A DNA stretch of 8,575 nucleotides from NCBI GenBank assembly GCA_022571825.1, contig JACZXC010000107.1, positions 1-8,575 on the forward strand, given 5' to 3'. The notes under the pieces are model-generated. The model made no database searches, was not told the origin of the DNA, and was given only the letters and a program-made list of their open reading frames with translations. Origin of the DNA: Myxococcales bacterium. GTDB lineage: Bacteria > Myxococcota_A > UBA9160 > SMWR01. Position 1 is the first letter of the stretch. Each line of letters starts with the position of its first letter. The position numbers were made by a program, and so were the translations under genes. This document shows, one piece after another, positions 1-7,075 of this stretch.

Positions 1-480
1 GCGCTGGGGCTTCTCGACGAAATCCACCACTCGCCCCGCGGCGTCGACCTCCACCACGCCGCAGGCCCGGGGGTTCGGAACCCGGAAGACCCCCAGGGTT
101 GCCGCATCTCCGGGCCTATGAGCGCGCTCGAGTCCGGCCAAGTCTACCGTCGAAGCGTTGTCTGCGTAGACCACCAGGAACGCGTCCTGATCGTCGACGA
201 ACCGGCGGCCCGCAGCCAGGGTCCCGCCGCTGCCCAGCAGCTGCTCTTCGTGGCGGAGCACGACCTCCAGGGGCGGACGCGACGCGGCGACATAGTCCCG
301 GACCTGATCCGCGAGATGGTGCGTGTTCACCATCACCGACTCGACGCCGGAATCGGCGAGCTGTTGGAACCAGCGCCCGAGCAGGGGCTTGCCAGCGATC
401 GGGAGCAGACACTTGGGTCGGTTGCGGGTGAGGGGGCCCATGCGCGTGCCCAACCCGGCCGCGAGCAGAAACGCCTTCAA
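1..480 (-). CDS. NDP-sugar nucleotidyltransferase, heptose-1-phosphate guanylyltransferase-like (3' end outside window)
   Basis: This protein would transfer a nucleotide to a sugar 1-phosphate in the cytoplasm. The 160 visible residues are the Rossmann-like N-terminal domain. They carry the nucleotide-binding signature LAAGLGTRMGPLT near residues 7-19, RPKCLLPIAGKPLL at 21-34, GSGGTL at 83-88, the metal-binding Asp in YADN at 105-108, and VEKP at 155-158. The C-terminal part lies beyond position 1. I chose the TTG at 480 because the family begins with KAFLLAAG right at the N-terminus and GGAGG lies at 485-489, 4 bases upstream. An in-frame ATG at 573 would add 31 Gly/Arg-rich residues unlike the family. 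The gene diverges from a GmhB-like phosphatase, which suggests the substrate is D-glycero-D-manno-heptose 1-phosphate (an HddC role). That is inference from context; mannose- or glucose-1-phosphate is also possible. Confidence 0.85.
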   Translation of the reverse strand, partial: MKAFLLAAGLGTRMGPLTRNRPKCLLPIAGKPLLGRWFQQLADSGVESVMVNTHHLADQVRDYVAASRPPLEVVLRHEEQLLGSGGTLAAGRRFVDDQDAFLVVYADNASTVDLAGLERAHRPGDAATLGVFRVPNPRACGVVEVDAAGRVVDFVEKPQR

Positions 481-484
481 CGCC

Positions 485-489
485 CCTCC
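485..489 (-). promoter_or_regulatory. Ribosome binding site supporting a TTG start
   Basis: The minus strand reads GGAGG here, 4 bases before the TTG at 480. It favours the family-like short N-terminus of the nucleotidyltransferase over the in-frame ATG at 573. Confidence 0.5.
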
Positions 490-621
490 GCCCCCCCGCG
501 GCCGCCGGGAGCGATCGCGGCGGTTGCCGCCCTCTGCGAGACACCGCGCCCCATGCGTTTCACTCGAACTCATCGCCTCGATGCGCCGATGCTACCCTGA
601 GATCACCGACCCAGTCCACCC

Positions 622-627
622 GAGGAG
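622..627 (+). promoter_or_regulatory. Ribosome binding site deciding the gmhB GTG start
   Basis: GAGGAG ends 4 bases before the GTG at 632. It supports that start over the in-frame ATG at 581, which has no comparable site and would add 17 residues before the HAD domain. Confidence 0.55.
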
Positions 628-631
628 ACCC

Positions 632-1183
632 GTGGACCCGCGCCGTTTCGTCCTACTCGATCGCGACGGCACGATCATCGTCGAGAAACATCATCTGTCC
701 GATCCCCGGGACGTGGAGTTGCTGACCGGCGCCGCCGCGGGTCTGCGAGCCCTCGCGGAGCTGGGACTCGGCCTGGTAGTGGTGACCAATCAGTCCGTGA
801 TCGGACGCGGCATTCTGAGCATCGGTGGACTCGGCGCGGTCCACGACCGGATGATCGCGCAGCTGGGCGCGCACGGTGTGAGACTCGACGGCATCTACTT
901 CTGCCCTCACCGTCCGGATGACGGGTGCCCGTGTCGCAAGCCCGGTACCGCCCTGGTCAAGCAGGCGGCGGAAGATCTGGGCTTCGAAGCCGCTGAGAGC
1001 TTCGTCATCGGCGATGCGGACAGCGACGTGGGATTGGGTCACGCCCTTGGAGCCACGACGGTGTTGGTGCGCACCGGCCACGGAGCCGAGGCTCTGGCGC
1101 GGGGCTGCCGGGCGGATCACGTGGTGGCGGACCTGGACGAGGCCGCTTCGCTCATCGCGGACCTCGTGCGCAAGCAGCCGTAG
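632..1183 (+). CDS. gmhB: D-glycero-D-manno-heptose-1,7-bisphosphate 7-phosphatase (HAD family)
   Basis: GmhB removes the C7 phosphate of heptose bisphosphate in the cytoplasm, a step towards activated heptose for LPS core, O-antigen or S-layer glycans. The 183 residues match the family size (about 190 in E. coli). HAD motif I is DRDGTI with Asp10 and Asp12; motif II is TNQS at 52-55. The zinc-binding loop typical of GmhB is intact: Cys91, His93, Cys99 and Cys101, followed by RKP with Lys103. Motif IV is IGDADSDV at 126-133, with Asp128 and Asp132. The GTG start is chosen from the GAGGAG site just upstream and because it puts motif I at the usual distance from the N-terminus. The open frame extends upstream to 323, but that part lies opposite the nucleotidyltransferase gene. 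The FkbM gene follows after 28 bases, probably co-transcribed. A related HAD phosphatase of the HisB-N type is the main alternative. Confidence 0.87.
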   Translation: MDPRRFVLLDRDGTIIVEKHHLSDPRDVELLTGAAAGLRALAELGLGLVVVTNQSVIGRGILSIGGLGAVHDRMIAQLGAHGVRLDGIYFCPHRPDDGCPCRKPGTALVKQAAEDLGFEAAESFVIGDADSDVGLGHALGATTVLVRTGHGAEALARGCRADHVVADLDEAASLIADLVRKQP

Positions 1184-1211
1184 ACCGCACGGATTCGCCT
1201 AAACTCGGCAG

Positions 1212-2057
1212 ATGGCGCGCGATCGATTCAAGCGGGCTCTGGGGAGCCTCATCTGGGCCCTGCTGGGCCGGCGCAGGATGGTGCGCTTCGGACAGTTTCT
1301 CGTGAACACGGGCCGGCTCGACATACTGAACGACCTCGCGGGAAATGGAGAGGAAGTCATCCAAGAAGTGGTTCTGGCTCGAGCCAATCAGCCGCTGGTC
1401 GTGTTCGACGTCGGGGCCTTTCGCGGCTGGTGGACCGAGAGGCTCCTTCGCATCGCGAGACCCGCGCACCGGGCCCTCGAGATCTATCTCTTCGAACCCT
1501 CGAAGCGGAACCACGCCATCCTGCTGGAGAGGATGTCGACCTTCCCTCAGAACGCCAGCTTGCATCCGGTCCAGTTGGGTCTGTCGGACCGATTCGGCGA
1601 CGGAAATTTCTTCGTGGCGGGAACCGGCGGAACCAACTCGCTGGTCAAGCACCACATCCTGACGCCGGACGTGACGACGGAGAAGATCCAGCTGACCAGC
1701 GTAGACCTCTTCTGCCGGGAGCACAGCATCGACACGTTGAGCCTTCTGAAGATCGACACCGAGGGCCACGATCTCCGGGTCCTCGAGGGCTGCAAGCAGA
1801 TGCTGAGCGATCACCGGATCCAGGTGGCGCAGTTCGAGTACAACCAGCTGTGGATCCCGGCGCGCTGCTTCCTGAAGGACGCCTTCGACCTGCTCCAGGG
1901 CCACGGATACTGCGTGGGCAAAGTGACGCCCCGGGGAGTCGAGTTCTACACGAGCTGGCACTGGGAGTTGGAGACCTTCCGCCTGGCCAATTTCCTCGCC
2001 TGCCTGCCCGCCTGGAAACCGCGCTTCCCCCAGATCCGCTGGTGGAGGGAGGCGTGA
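1212..2057 (+). CDS. FkbM-family SAM-dependent methyltransferase
   Basis: This 281-residue protein has the FkbM methyltransferase signature. The SAM-binding strand-loop is VFDVGAFRGWW at 64-74, the acidic end of strand 2 is FEPS at 94-97, and the family hallmark LLKIDTEGHDLRVLEG is at 178-193, followed by QFEY at 207-210. FkbM proteins usually O-methylate sugars or polyketides; in polysaccharide loci they are thought to methylate glycan residues. The substrate here is unknown, but the position behind gmhB suggests a sugar of the same glycan. The first 60 residues are basic and partly hydrophobic, with no clear signal peptide. The ATG at 1212 has only a weak ribosome binding site; Met23 (ATG at 1278, preceded by CAGG) is a possible alternative. 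The stop lies 3 bases from the stop of the convergent wecB. Confidence 0.9.
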   Translation: MARDRFKRALGSLIWALLGRRRMVRFGQFLVNTGRLDILNDLAGNGEEVIQEVVLARANQPLVVFDVGAFRGWWTERLLRIARPAHRALEIYLFEPSKRNHAILLERMSTFPQNASLHPVQLGLSDRFGDGNFFVAGTGGTNSLVKHHILTPDVTTEKIQLTSVDLFCREHSIDTLSLLKIDTEGHDLRVLEGCKQMLSDHRIQVAQFEYNQLWIPARCFLKDAFDLLQGHGYCVGKVTPRGVEFYTSWHWELETFRLANFLACLPAWKPRFPQIRWWREA

Positions 2058-2060
2058 CGG

Positions 2061-3152
2061 TCACAGTGCCCGTTCGAGGACCTCGACGATGCGGCGGGCG
2101 GCGTGTCCGTCCCACAGCGGCGGCGTGCCGCCGCTGCCCGCCTCGCCGCTGACGATGCCCCGGTAGGCGGCCAGGATCCGCCCGGGGTCGTTCCCGACGA
2201 TCTGGTTGCCGCCCATCTCCACGGTGATCGGGCGCTCGGTATTCTCGCGAAGCGTCAGGCAAGGAACGCTCAAGATCGTGGTTTCCTCCTGGATCCCACC
2301 GGAATCGGTGAGTACCAGCCTCGCCGAAGCCAACAGTTTGAGGAAGTCGAGGTAGCCGAGGGGTTCGAGCACGCGGAAGTTCTCCAGCGCCCCCACTCGA
2401 TCCATCAAGCCGAACTCCGCCAACCGCGCCCGGGTACGCGGATGCGCCGGGAAGATCAGCGGCAGATCCTGCTGGATCACCTCGACCGCCTCCAGGATCC
2501 GGCGCAAGGTCTCGGGATCGTCGACGTTCGAGGGCCGATGCAGTGTGAGCACCGCGTACTCCGACGGGCTCAGGCCGAGCTCCGTCAGAACCGTCGACGC
2601 ATCCGCACGAGCCTTATTGCGCAGCAGCGTGTCGATCATCAGGTTGCCGACCAGGTGAATCTTCTCCTCCGCGACTCCCTCTCGCCGGAGGTTGTCCACA
2701 CCGCTCTGTTCCGTGCAGAAGAGCAGATCGCTGATCGCGTCGGTCAGGACGCGGTTGATCTCTTCCGGCATCGTGCGATCGAAGCTGCGCAGTCCCGCCT
2801 CCACGTGCACCAGCGAAACTCCGAGCTTGGCCGCCACCAGCCCGCAGGCGATCGTGCTGTTCACGTCGCCCACCACGAGCACCGCGTCCGGCTCGAACTC
2901 GAGGGCCACCGGTTCGAAGGTCCGAATGATTTCGGCCGTCTGCACCGCGTGGGACCCGCTTCCCACCCCGAGGTTCAGGTCTGGCTCCGGGATGCCCAGT
3001 TGGCGGAAGAAGAGATCACTCATGTTGTCGTCGTAGTGCTGCCCGGTGTGGACCAGAAGCGGCTCGATTCCGTCGCGCTCCGCATACGCGCGCATCAACG
3101 GCGCGATCTTGATCAGATTCGGCCGCGCGCCGACCACGTTGATGATCCGCAC
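2061..3152 (-). CDS. wecB: Non-hydrolysing UDP-N-acetylglucosamine 2-epimerase
   Basis: WecB interconverts UDP-GlcNAc and UDP-ManNAc in the cytoplasm, feeding ManNAc or ManNAcA into surface polysaccharide. At 363 residues it is full length. The GT-B fold landmarks are present in order: GARPN with Arg10 and then Lys15, TGQH at 36-39, GDVNST with Asp96, HVEAGLRS with Glu118, MPEEINR with Glu130/131, TLHRPSN with His205, PAHPRT at 235-240, DSGGIQEE at 283-290 and RENTERP at 302-308. These cover the residues known to matter in E. coli WecB. GARPN/GDVNST replaces the E. coli GTRPE/GDTTTT, a variant I recognise as a common subgroup. The start is GTG, one base after the stop of the upstream glycosyltransferase, with GGGGAAG inside that gene's end as ribosome binding site, so translation is probably coupled. 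No wecC-type dehydrogenase is in the window. It is the last gene of the minus-strand run. Confidence 0.95.
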   Translation of the reverse strand: MRIINVVGARPNLIKIAPLMRAYAERDGIEPLLVHTGQHYDDNMSDLFFRQLGIPEPDLNLGVGSGSHAVQTAEIIRTFEPVALEFEPDAVLVVGDVNSTIACGLVAAKLGVSLVHVEAGLRSFDRTMPEEINRVLTDAISDLLFCTEQSGVDNLRREGVAEEKIHLVGNLMIDTLLRNKARADASTVLTELGLSPSEYAVLTLHRPSNVDDPETLRRILEAVEVIQQDLPLIFPAHPRTRARLAEFGLMDRVGALENFRVLEPLGYLDFLKLLASARLVLTDSGGIQEETTILSVPCLTLRENTERPITVEMGGNQIVGNDPGRILAAYRGIVSGEAGSGGTPPLWDGHAARRIVEVLERAL

Positions 3153-3153
3153 C

Positions 3154-4392
3154 CTATTCTTCCCCGCCCTGCGCGACCTCGGCGACGATCGCCAGATAGT
3201 GGATGGCCAGCGCGTCGTAGTCGAACCGTGCCGCGATCCGCGCCCGACCCGACTCGCCCAATTTCGCCGCCAGTGCCCGGTCCGAGGCCAGCCGTTTCAC
3301 GGCGTCGACCAGCTCGCGATCGTTCTCGGGTTCGATGCAGATCCCGGCTTCCGCGTCGGAAACCAGTTCCGCCGCGAATCCGCGCACGCCCAGGATGATC
3401 GGCTTCGCCATGGCAGCCGCCTCGAAAATCTTGGAGGGCATGACGGATCGGAACAGGTCGTTTCCGGTGAGGTGGACCAGACACGCGTCGCTCGCGGCCA
3501 GATACGCAGGGATGCGAGATTTGTCGCGCCTCCCGGTGAAAATCACCCGGTCGAGCCCCTCTGCCCGGGCCCGCGTTTCGAGCTCGTCGCGGACCGCGCC
3601 GTCTCCGACCAGCAGGAAGACCACGTCGCCGCGGGATTCCGCTCGAAGACGCTGCGCCGCCCGCAATACCACATCCAGCCCCGAGCCCAAGCCGATGGTC
3701 CCCACGTAGGAAACCACGAAGGACTCGCCCAAGCCGAACTCGGCCCGGACGTCGGCGCCGTTCCCCGCGTCGGAAAAGGCCTTGCAATCGACGCCGTTGG
3801 AGACCACGGCGATCCGCGAGGGCGCGACCCCGCGACCCTCGAGTTTTTCCCGGTAGCCCTCACCGACGGTCACGATTCGGGTGGCCGATCGGTATAGGCT
3901 GCGTTCCCATCTCTCGAGCAGGGCCAGGAGGCGCGGGCGCCTCAGGGCACCGACAGCGGCGATCGATTCGGGCCAGAGATCTCGGATTTCGAGGATGAAG
4001 GGGATGCGCCGGAGCCGGCTGACCCAGACCCCCGCCCACCCGCAGAAGAACTGAGGTGAGGTCGCGATCACGACGTCGGGCTTCTCTCGCCAGAGTCCCG
4101 CGCAGACAGCCGAGGCCAGGTAGGACACGTAGTTGAGAATCCGCCGCAGCGTTCCCCGATTCGCGGCCAGGTAGGTCCAGACGCGAATCGTCTCGATGCC
4201 CTCGATCGTCTCGCGCTGCAGCCATGCGTTCGCGTACCCCTCATACACGACGCCCCCCGGAACGTTCGGCGCGCAGGTGATGACCGTCACTCGATGACCC
4301 ATCCGCACCCAGCGCCGACACATCTCGTAGACGCGCCTGGCCGGCGCGTTGCCCTCGGGGGTGAAGTAGTGGGAGAAATAGAGGATGCGCAT
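3154..4392 (-). CDS. GT4 glycosyltransferase, WbuB-like
   Basis: This 412-residue GT-B enzyme belongs to the group that includes E. coli WbuB (an N-acetyl-L-fucosamine transferase). It should act on lipid-linked O-antigen or capsule intermediates at the inner face of the cytoplasmic membrane. The N-terminal domain opens with ILYFSHYFTPEGNAPARR at residues 3-20; the hydrophobic stretch near 85-130 may touch the membrane; RDLWPE at 137-142 is typical of the group. The nucleotide-sugar-binding C-terminal domain starts near GTIGLGSGLD at 231-240 and has LVGDG at 261-265, FTGR at 285-288 and PSKIFE at 319-324. Glu324 fits the second Glu of the EX7E motif, but the first position is Ser316. The ATG at 4392 is chosen because the family N-terminus begins there; the frame runs open to 4623, but that overlaps the heparinase-like gene. 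It lies 22 bases after that gene. Donor and acceptor sugars cannot be read from the sequence. Confidence 0.92.
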   Translation of the reverse strand: MRILYFSHYFTPEGNAPARRVYEMCRRWVRMGHRVTVITCAPNVPGGVVYEGYANAWLQRETIEGIETIRVWTYLAANRGTLRRILNYVSYLASAVCAGLWREKPDVVIATSPQFFCGWAGVWVSRLRRIPFILEIRDLWPESIAAVGALRRPRLLALLERWERSLYRSATRIVTVGEGYREKLEGRGVAPSRIAVVSNGVDCKAFSDAGNGADVRAEFGLGESFVVSYVGTIGLGSGLDVVLRAAQRLRAESRGDVVFLLVGDGAVRDELETRARAEGLDRVIFTGRRDKSRIPAYLAASDACLVHLTGNDLFRSVMPSKIFEAAAMAKPIILGVRGFAAELVSDAEAGICIEPENDRELVDAVKRLASDRALAAKLGESGRARIAARFDYDALAIHYLAIVAEVAQGGEE

Positions 4393-4414
4393 GGGCTCGG
4401 GCCGCGACCGGATT

Positions 4415-6175
4415 TCACCATCCGTAGCTTTGGCCGTCGACCTTCGCGCCCGACGCGAGGTCGTACTCGAATTCCTCGGTGTCGCTCGCGATGCAGAAGC
4501 CGGTCTTCGCCACCAGCGAGGCCGATCGGATGGGTGCCGCCGACGCGGTGAAGGCAAGCGCCCGATTCTCGATTCGGACCCCGAACTCCGGGCAGTAGTA
4601 GGAATCCTCCACCTCCAGCTCACCCGGTCCCGCGAAGCGCACGCGGAAGCGGCCGCGGGGATGCTCGACCACGGCTTCGCACCCCGCCAAGCCCGTGATC
4701 CGGCAATCCGGATGGAGATGCACCCGCGACACCCCTGACACCCGGCGCGAGCTCGTGATCGTGTCTCTCACCATCAGGACACCCCGATCGTGCCACGCGG
4801 ACTCCCGGCGATGCGTCGGCCGGCCGCCCAGGCGTTGGTATCCGTCGTGCCATCCGCGAAGGCGAAATCCGTCCATCGTCGGCTCCATCTCGACGTCCCG
4901 CGGACGACCTCGCCGACCGACGCGAAACGACGCCCAGAACTCACACTGGCTCTGGCCGTCGATCTCCACCGTGTTGTGTGCCCGTGTCGAGCGGCAGTAT
5001 CGCCGCATCTCGTCGGTCTCGTAACCGTAGACACCGGAGTCGACGATGACGCGGTGCCCGGATAGCGAGAGCTCGAAAGAGAAGATACCCCCGTGGGCGT
5101 GCCCGAGCAGGTAGTCGGGGCCCAGGGCTCCGGCGTCGCAGATCACGTAGTGCCCGCTCTCGCCACGGGCCCCGTAGTAGCCCAGCGCCGGAAGCGAGAA
5201 GGTTCCGAAGGCCGGTGTCTCGCTGCCTTGGGGTCGACGCCGGACCGTCGCCCACCATTTCCTCAGCGTCTGGGGATCGTTGTAGACGTTCAGGGCGCTG
5301 TCGTTGAACAGAGCGATATCGCGATCCGGGTGGGACATGTGGACCATGGCGTCCACCACTCGTTCCAGGGGCTCCTCGATCAGCGCCGCGAGCTCCGGTT
5401 GGCCAGTGTTGAGAAGCGTCGTCAGCAGGTAGGCCACGCGCAACTGGTACATGGGCGAATGCTCGAAGTGTCCGCCGTCATCGAGAATCTGCTCCGGAAG
5501 CTGTTCGACCAGGAGCTGGCGGCCCTGTCGAAACCAGCCATCCGCGCTGGCACCGTCGAAACAGCTGCCGCAGAAGGCGAGAGCCGCGGCATTCTCCAGC
5601 AAGTGGTTCCCGAGCAGATGGGTCTCCAGGTGCTGCGTCAACCATTCGACCTGAAGCTGAACCGAGCCCCAGAGTTCGGTGAGGAATTCCGCATCCGCCT
5701 CCGTGGCATCGCGGTGGCGGCCGAGGAAGTAGCCGCACCAGTTCAGCAGCCGAAGCGAGGTCGGGTAGGGTTCCCACCCGACACGTCCCCGCGCCAACGC
5801 GTGGTTCTCGATCCAGTGGCGGACCACGACTCGCGCTTCGGCGAATTCGAGCGCCCAGAGATATTCGAAGTAGTGGAGATTGTATCGCCAGAGTCGCGAT
5901 GGCCCCGCATCCCAGCGCGGAGGCCATCCGAGCCGTTGGCCGTCACCGATGAACCTGAACTCGCCCCGAAGCAGATCCTCCGCCCCCTGGGTCTGGGGCC
6001 CCGGCGGCAGGAATTCCGCGCGCGGATTCCAGCGGCAGCCCGGATACCGCGGAACCGGGCGACGCGCGAAGCGCGTTGGCTTCTCCACCAGCCCCTGCCC
6101 GCGTACCCGAAGCTGGCCGGCAATCTGCCGGAAGCGAAGAAATCGGAGGGTGTGGAATAGACGAGCGGCGGACAT
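4415..6175 (-). CDS. Heparinase II/III-family protein
   Basis: This 586-residue protein has the heparinase II/III layout: an alpha-helical toroid from about residue 90 to 330, then a beta-sandwich domain. Landmarks are GNHLLENAAALAF at 189-201 (Asn190, His191, Asn195), GGHFEHSPMYQL at 234-245 (Tyr243), GHAHGGIFSFELS at 358-370 (His359, His361), IVDSGVYGYETDE at 377-389, and RSTRAHNTVEIDG at 395-407 (His400). Known relatives cleave uronate-containing polysaccharides by beta-elimination. The conserved His, Asn and Tyr residues suggest activity, but not the substrate. The N-terminus is basic (RLFHTLRFLRFRQIAGQL) with no signal peptide, so it is probably cytoplasmic or membrane-associated. Similar proteins are often found in O-antigen and exopolysaccharide loci. 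The ATG at 6175 gives a family-like N-terminus; its GGAG directly abuts the ATG, so a TTG at 6199, overlapping the upstream stop, is an alternative. The open frame up to 6982 is the shadow of the VTC gene. Confidence 0.9.
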   Translation of the reverse strand: MSAARLFHTLRFLRFRQIAGQLRVRGQGLVEKPTRFARRPVPRYPGCRWNPRAEFLPPGPQTQGAEDLLRGEFRFIGDGQRLGWPPRWDAGPSRLWRYNLHYFEYLWALEFAEARVVVRHWIENHALARGRVGWEPYPTSLRLLNWCGYFLGRHRDATEADAEFLTELWGSVQLQVEWLTQHLETHLLGNHLLENAAALAFCGSCFDGASADGWFRQGRQLLVEQLPEQILDDGGHFEHSPMYQLRVAYLLTTLLNTGQPELAALIEEPLERVVDAMVHMSHPDRDIALFNDSALNVYNDPQTLRKWWATVRRRPQGSETPAFGTFSLPALGYYGARGESGHYVICDAGALGPDYLLGHAHGGIFSFELSLSGHRVIVDSGVYGYETDEMRRYCRSTRAHNTVEIDGQSQCEFWASFRVGRRGRPRDVEMEPTMDGFRLRGWHDGYQRLGGRPTHRRESAWHDRGVLMVRDTITSSRRVSGVSRVHLHPDCRITGLAGCEAVVEHPRGRFRVRFAGPGELEVEDSYYCPEFGVRIENRALAFTASAAPIRSASLVAKTGFCIASDTEEFEYDLASGAKVDGQSYGW

Positions 6176-6195
6176 CTCCAGTCGACCCGGGCGCG

Positions 6196-6885
6196 TCAAC
6201 TCGGGAGAAGCGACTGTACGCCGATCACGTATTTCGAGTTCCGGCTGGCCCGAATCGGGATGCCCTGGATCGCCCACATGCCTTCCGCGCGATCTTCGGG
6301 AGCGAACTTGAACTCGACTACGATCGTGTTGGGAAGGTTGGCCGGGAATGTCAGGTTGGGCCTCCCCGCGAAGCGCTGATCGAACACACTTTGATGAGCA
6401 TCCAGAGTCACCCGAACCCTCTGATCCCATGAAACGAAATACTCGCGATCGTAGCGGTTGATGAGGACCGGCTGAGGGCTCGCGTCGAGCCAGGCACGTG
6501 CCTCCGCCGACAGATCCGCTCGCAGTCGGCGGCGAATGCGCAGCCAGGAATCCGCTTCCAAATCCACGGCGCCGGTCGCGTAGCGCAACTTCCAACCCAG
6601 CATGTTGCGCTTGCGTTTGACTTCGATCACCGCCGACTCCGGTCGGAATCCGTCGCCGTACCAACGAAGCCGGACCTTCGAGCGCGCGCTGTTCCCCACG
6701 AGATTCTCGTGATAGGCCTGGAGCTGGTGGCCATCGAAGTAGACGTTGTTGACCTTTCTCGGCGGGTAGGGCGAGCGGAACCCAGCCGGGTGCACCCGAA
6801 TCCAGTGGGCGAGCTCGTGGAGGCGCATCCGCGTCGACACGAACTTCACCTCGTAACGGGTGGATTTCCGCGATCGGTCGGTCAC
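6196..6885 (-). CDS. VTC-domain (CYTH/triphosphate-tunnel) polyphosphate-polymerase-like protein
   Basis: This 229-residue protein matches the VTC domain, the tunnel-shaped catalytic fold of yeast Vtc4, which makes polyphosphate from ATP. The basic and acidic tunnel residues expected of the fold are visible: YEVKF (Glu12, Lys14), VYFD at 48-51, SKVRLRWYG (Lys70, Arg72, Arg74), IEVKRKR (Glu88, Lys90) with Lys99, INRYDREYF (Arg144, Arg147), RVRVTLDAH (Arg156, Arg158, Asp162), VEFKF (Glu191, Lys193) and SKYVIGV (Lys218). It therefore looks catalytically competent. There are no membrane segments and no SPX domain. The start is the GTG at 6885, whose GTGA overlaps the stop of a short upstream frame, with AGAAGGGA upstream as ribosome binding site. 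In bacteria such proteins are usually found beside DUF4956 membrane proteins, as here, and often a CotH-type kinase, which I do not see. Polyphosphate synthesis is a family inference; another phosphate or nucleotide substrate is possible. Confidence 0.87.
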   Translation of the reverse strand: MTDRSRKSTRYEVKFVSTRMRLHELAHWIRVHPAGFRSPYPPRKVNNVYFDGHQLQAYHENLVGNSARSKVRLRWYGDGFRPESAVIEVKRKRNMLGWKLRYATGAVDLEADSWLRIRRRLRADLSAEARAWLDASPQPVLINRYDREYFVSWDQRVRVTLDAHQSVFDQRFAGRPNLTFPANLPNTIVVEFKFAPEDRAEGMWAIQGIPIRASRNSKYVIGVQSLLPS

Positions 6886-7007
6886 TTTCGCATGGTCCCT
6901 TCTCTGTAGAGCCGGTCGACGTCGATGTCCTCCTCCGGGATGATCCTTCCGTCGACGACGACCCGACTACCGGTCTGTGCAATCTCCAATCGCCGGGACC
7001 GGGTCAC
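6882..7007 (-). CDS. Short cryptic frame between DUF4956 and VTC genes (small gene or remnant)
   Basis: An open frame fills the 190-base gap between the DUF4956 stop and the VTC start. From the GTG at 7007 it encodes 41 residues. The protein-like part runs further up to about 7079 (65 residues) without an obvious start codon, and the frame stays open into the DUF4956 gene. It reads like real protein: residues include RRLEIAQTGSRVVVDGRIIP, then an acidic EEDIDVDRLYREG, and it ends MRK. Third-position GC is about 75-80 percent, higher than at positions one and two, as in the neighbouring genes. Its TGA overlaps the VTC GTG as GTGA, the classic layout of translationally coupled genes. I do not recognise the sequence. 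It could be a small gene, the C-terminal remnant of a deleted operon member such as CotH, or a -1 frameshift extension of DUF4956. The start given here is tentative. Confidence 0.4.
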   Translation of the reverse strand: MTRSRRLEIAQTGSRVVVDGRIIPEEDIDVDRLYREGTMRK

Positions 7008-7075
7008 CTGGTTGGCATCGGCCTTGATCGGGAACCGTCTCCCGCGCTGGAATCGCGTGTCGGCGGGATCCGCAA

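Larger units (their letters stand above)
481..631. promoter_or_regulatory. Divergent intergenic region between nucleotidyltransferase and gmhB
   Basis: These 151 bases separate two divergent genes, so they should hold a promoter for each. I found no convincing -35/-10 pair in either direction. The region has a run of seven C at 491-497 (G on the nucleotidyltransferase strand) in a very GC-rich stretch, and the ribosome binding sites of both neighbours at its ends. If the upstream starts (ATG at 573 minus, ATG at 581 plus) were used, most of it would be coding and only 7 bases would be left between the genes. Confidence 0.35.

Noticed and set aside
511..518. GCGATCGC octamer, as in cyanobacterial HIP1 repeats
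   Set aside because: I noticed only one full copy, and CGATCG-like strings are expected by chance at this base composition.
323..631. Upstream extension of the gmhB frame by 103 residues
   Set aside because: It lies largely opposite the well-supported nucleotidyltransferase gene, is Arg/Pro-rich and unlike the family; the GTG at 632 has a ribosome binding site.
2103..3398. Long plus-strand open frame (431 residues)
   Set aside because: It is antisense to wecB and the GT4 gene, is rich in His, Arg and Gln, and shows no domain; wecB is unmistakable on the other strand.
4393..4623. 77-residue N-terminal extension of the GT4 glycosyltransferase
   Set aside because: It overlaps the C-terminus of the heparinase-like gene and is low-complexity; the GT4 fold starts with MRILYF at 4392.
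5093..6160. Plus-strand open frame of 355 residues
   Set aside because: It is antisense to the heparinase-like gene, which has clear family motifs; typical of GC-rich shadow frames.
6176..6982. 269-residue N-terminal extension of the heparinase-like protein
   Set aside because: The extra residues are Arg/Ser-rich and lie over the VTC gene in another frame; the recognisable family N-terminus begins at 6175.
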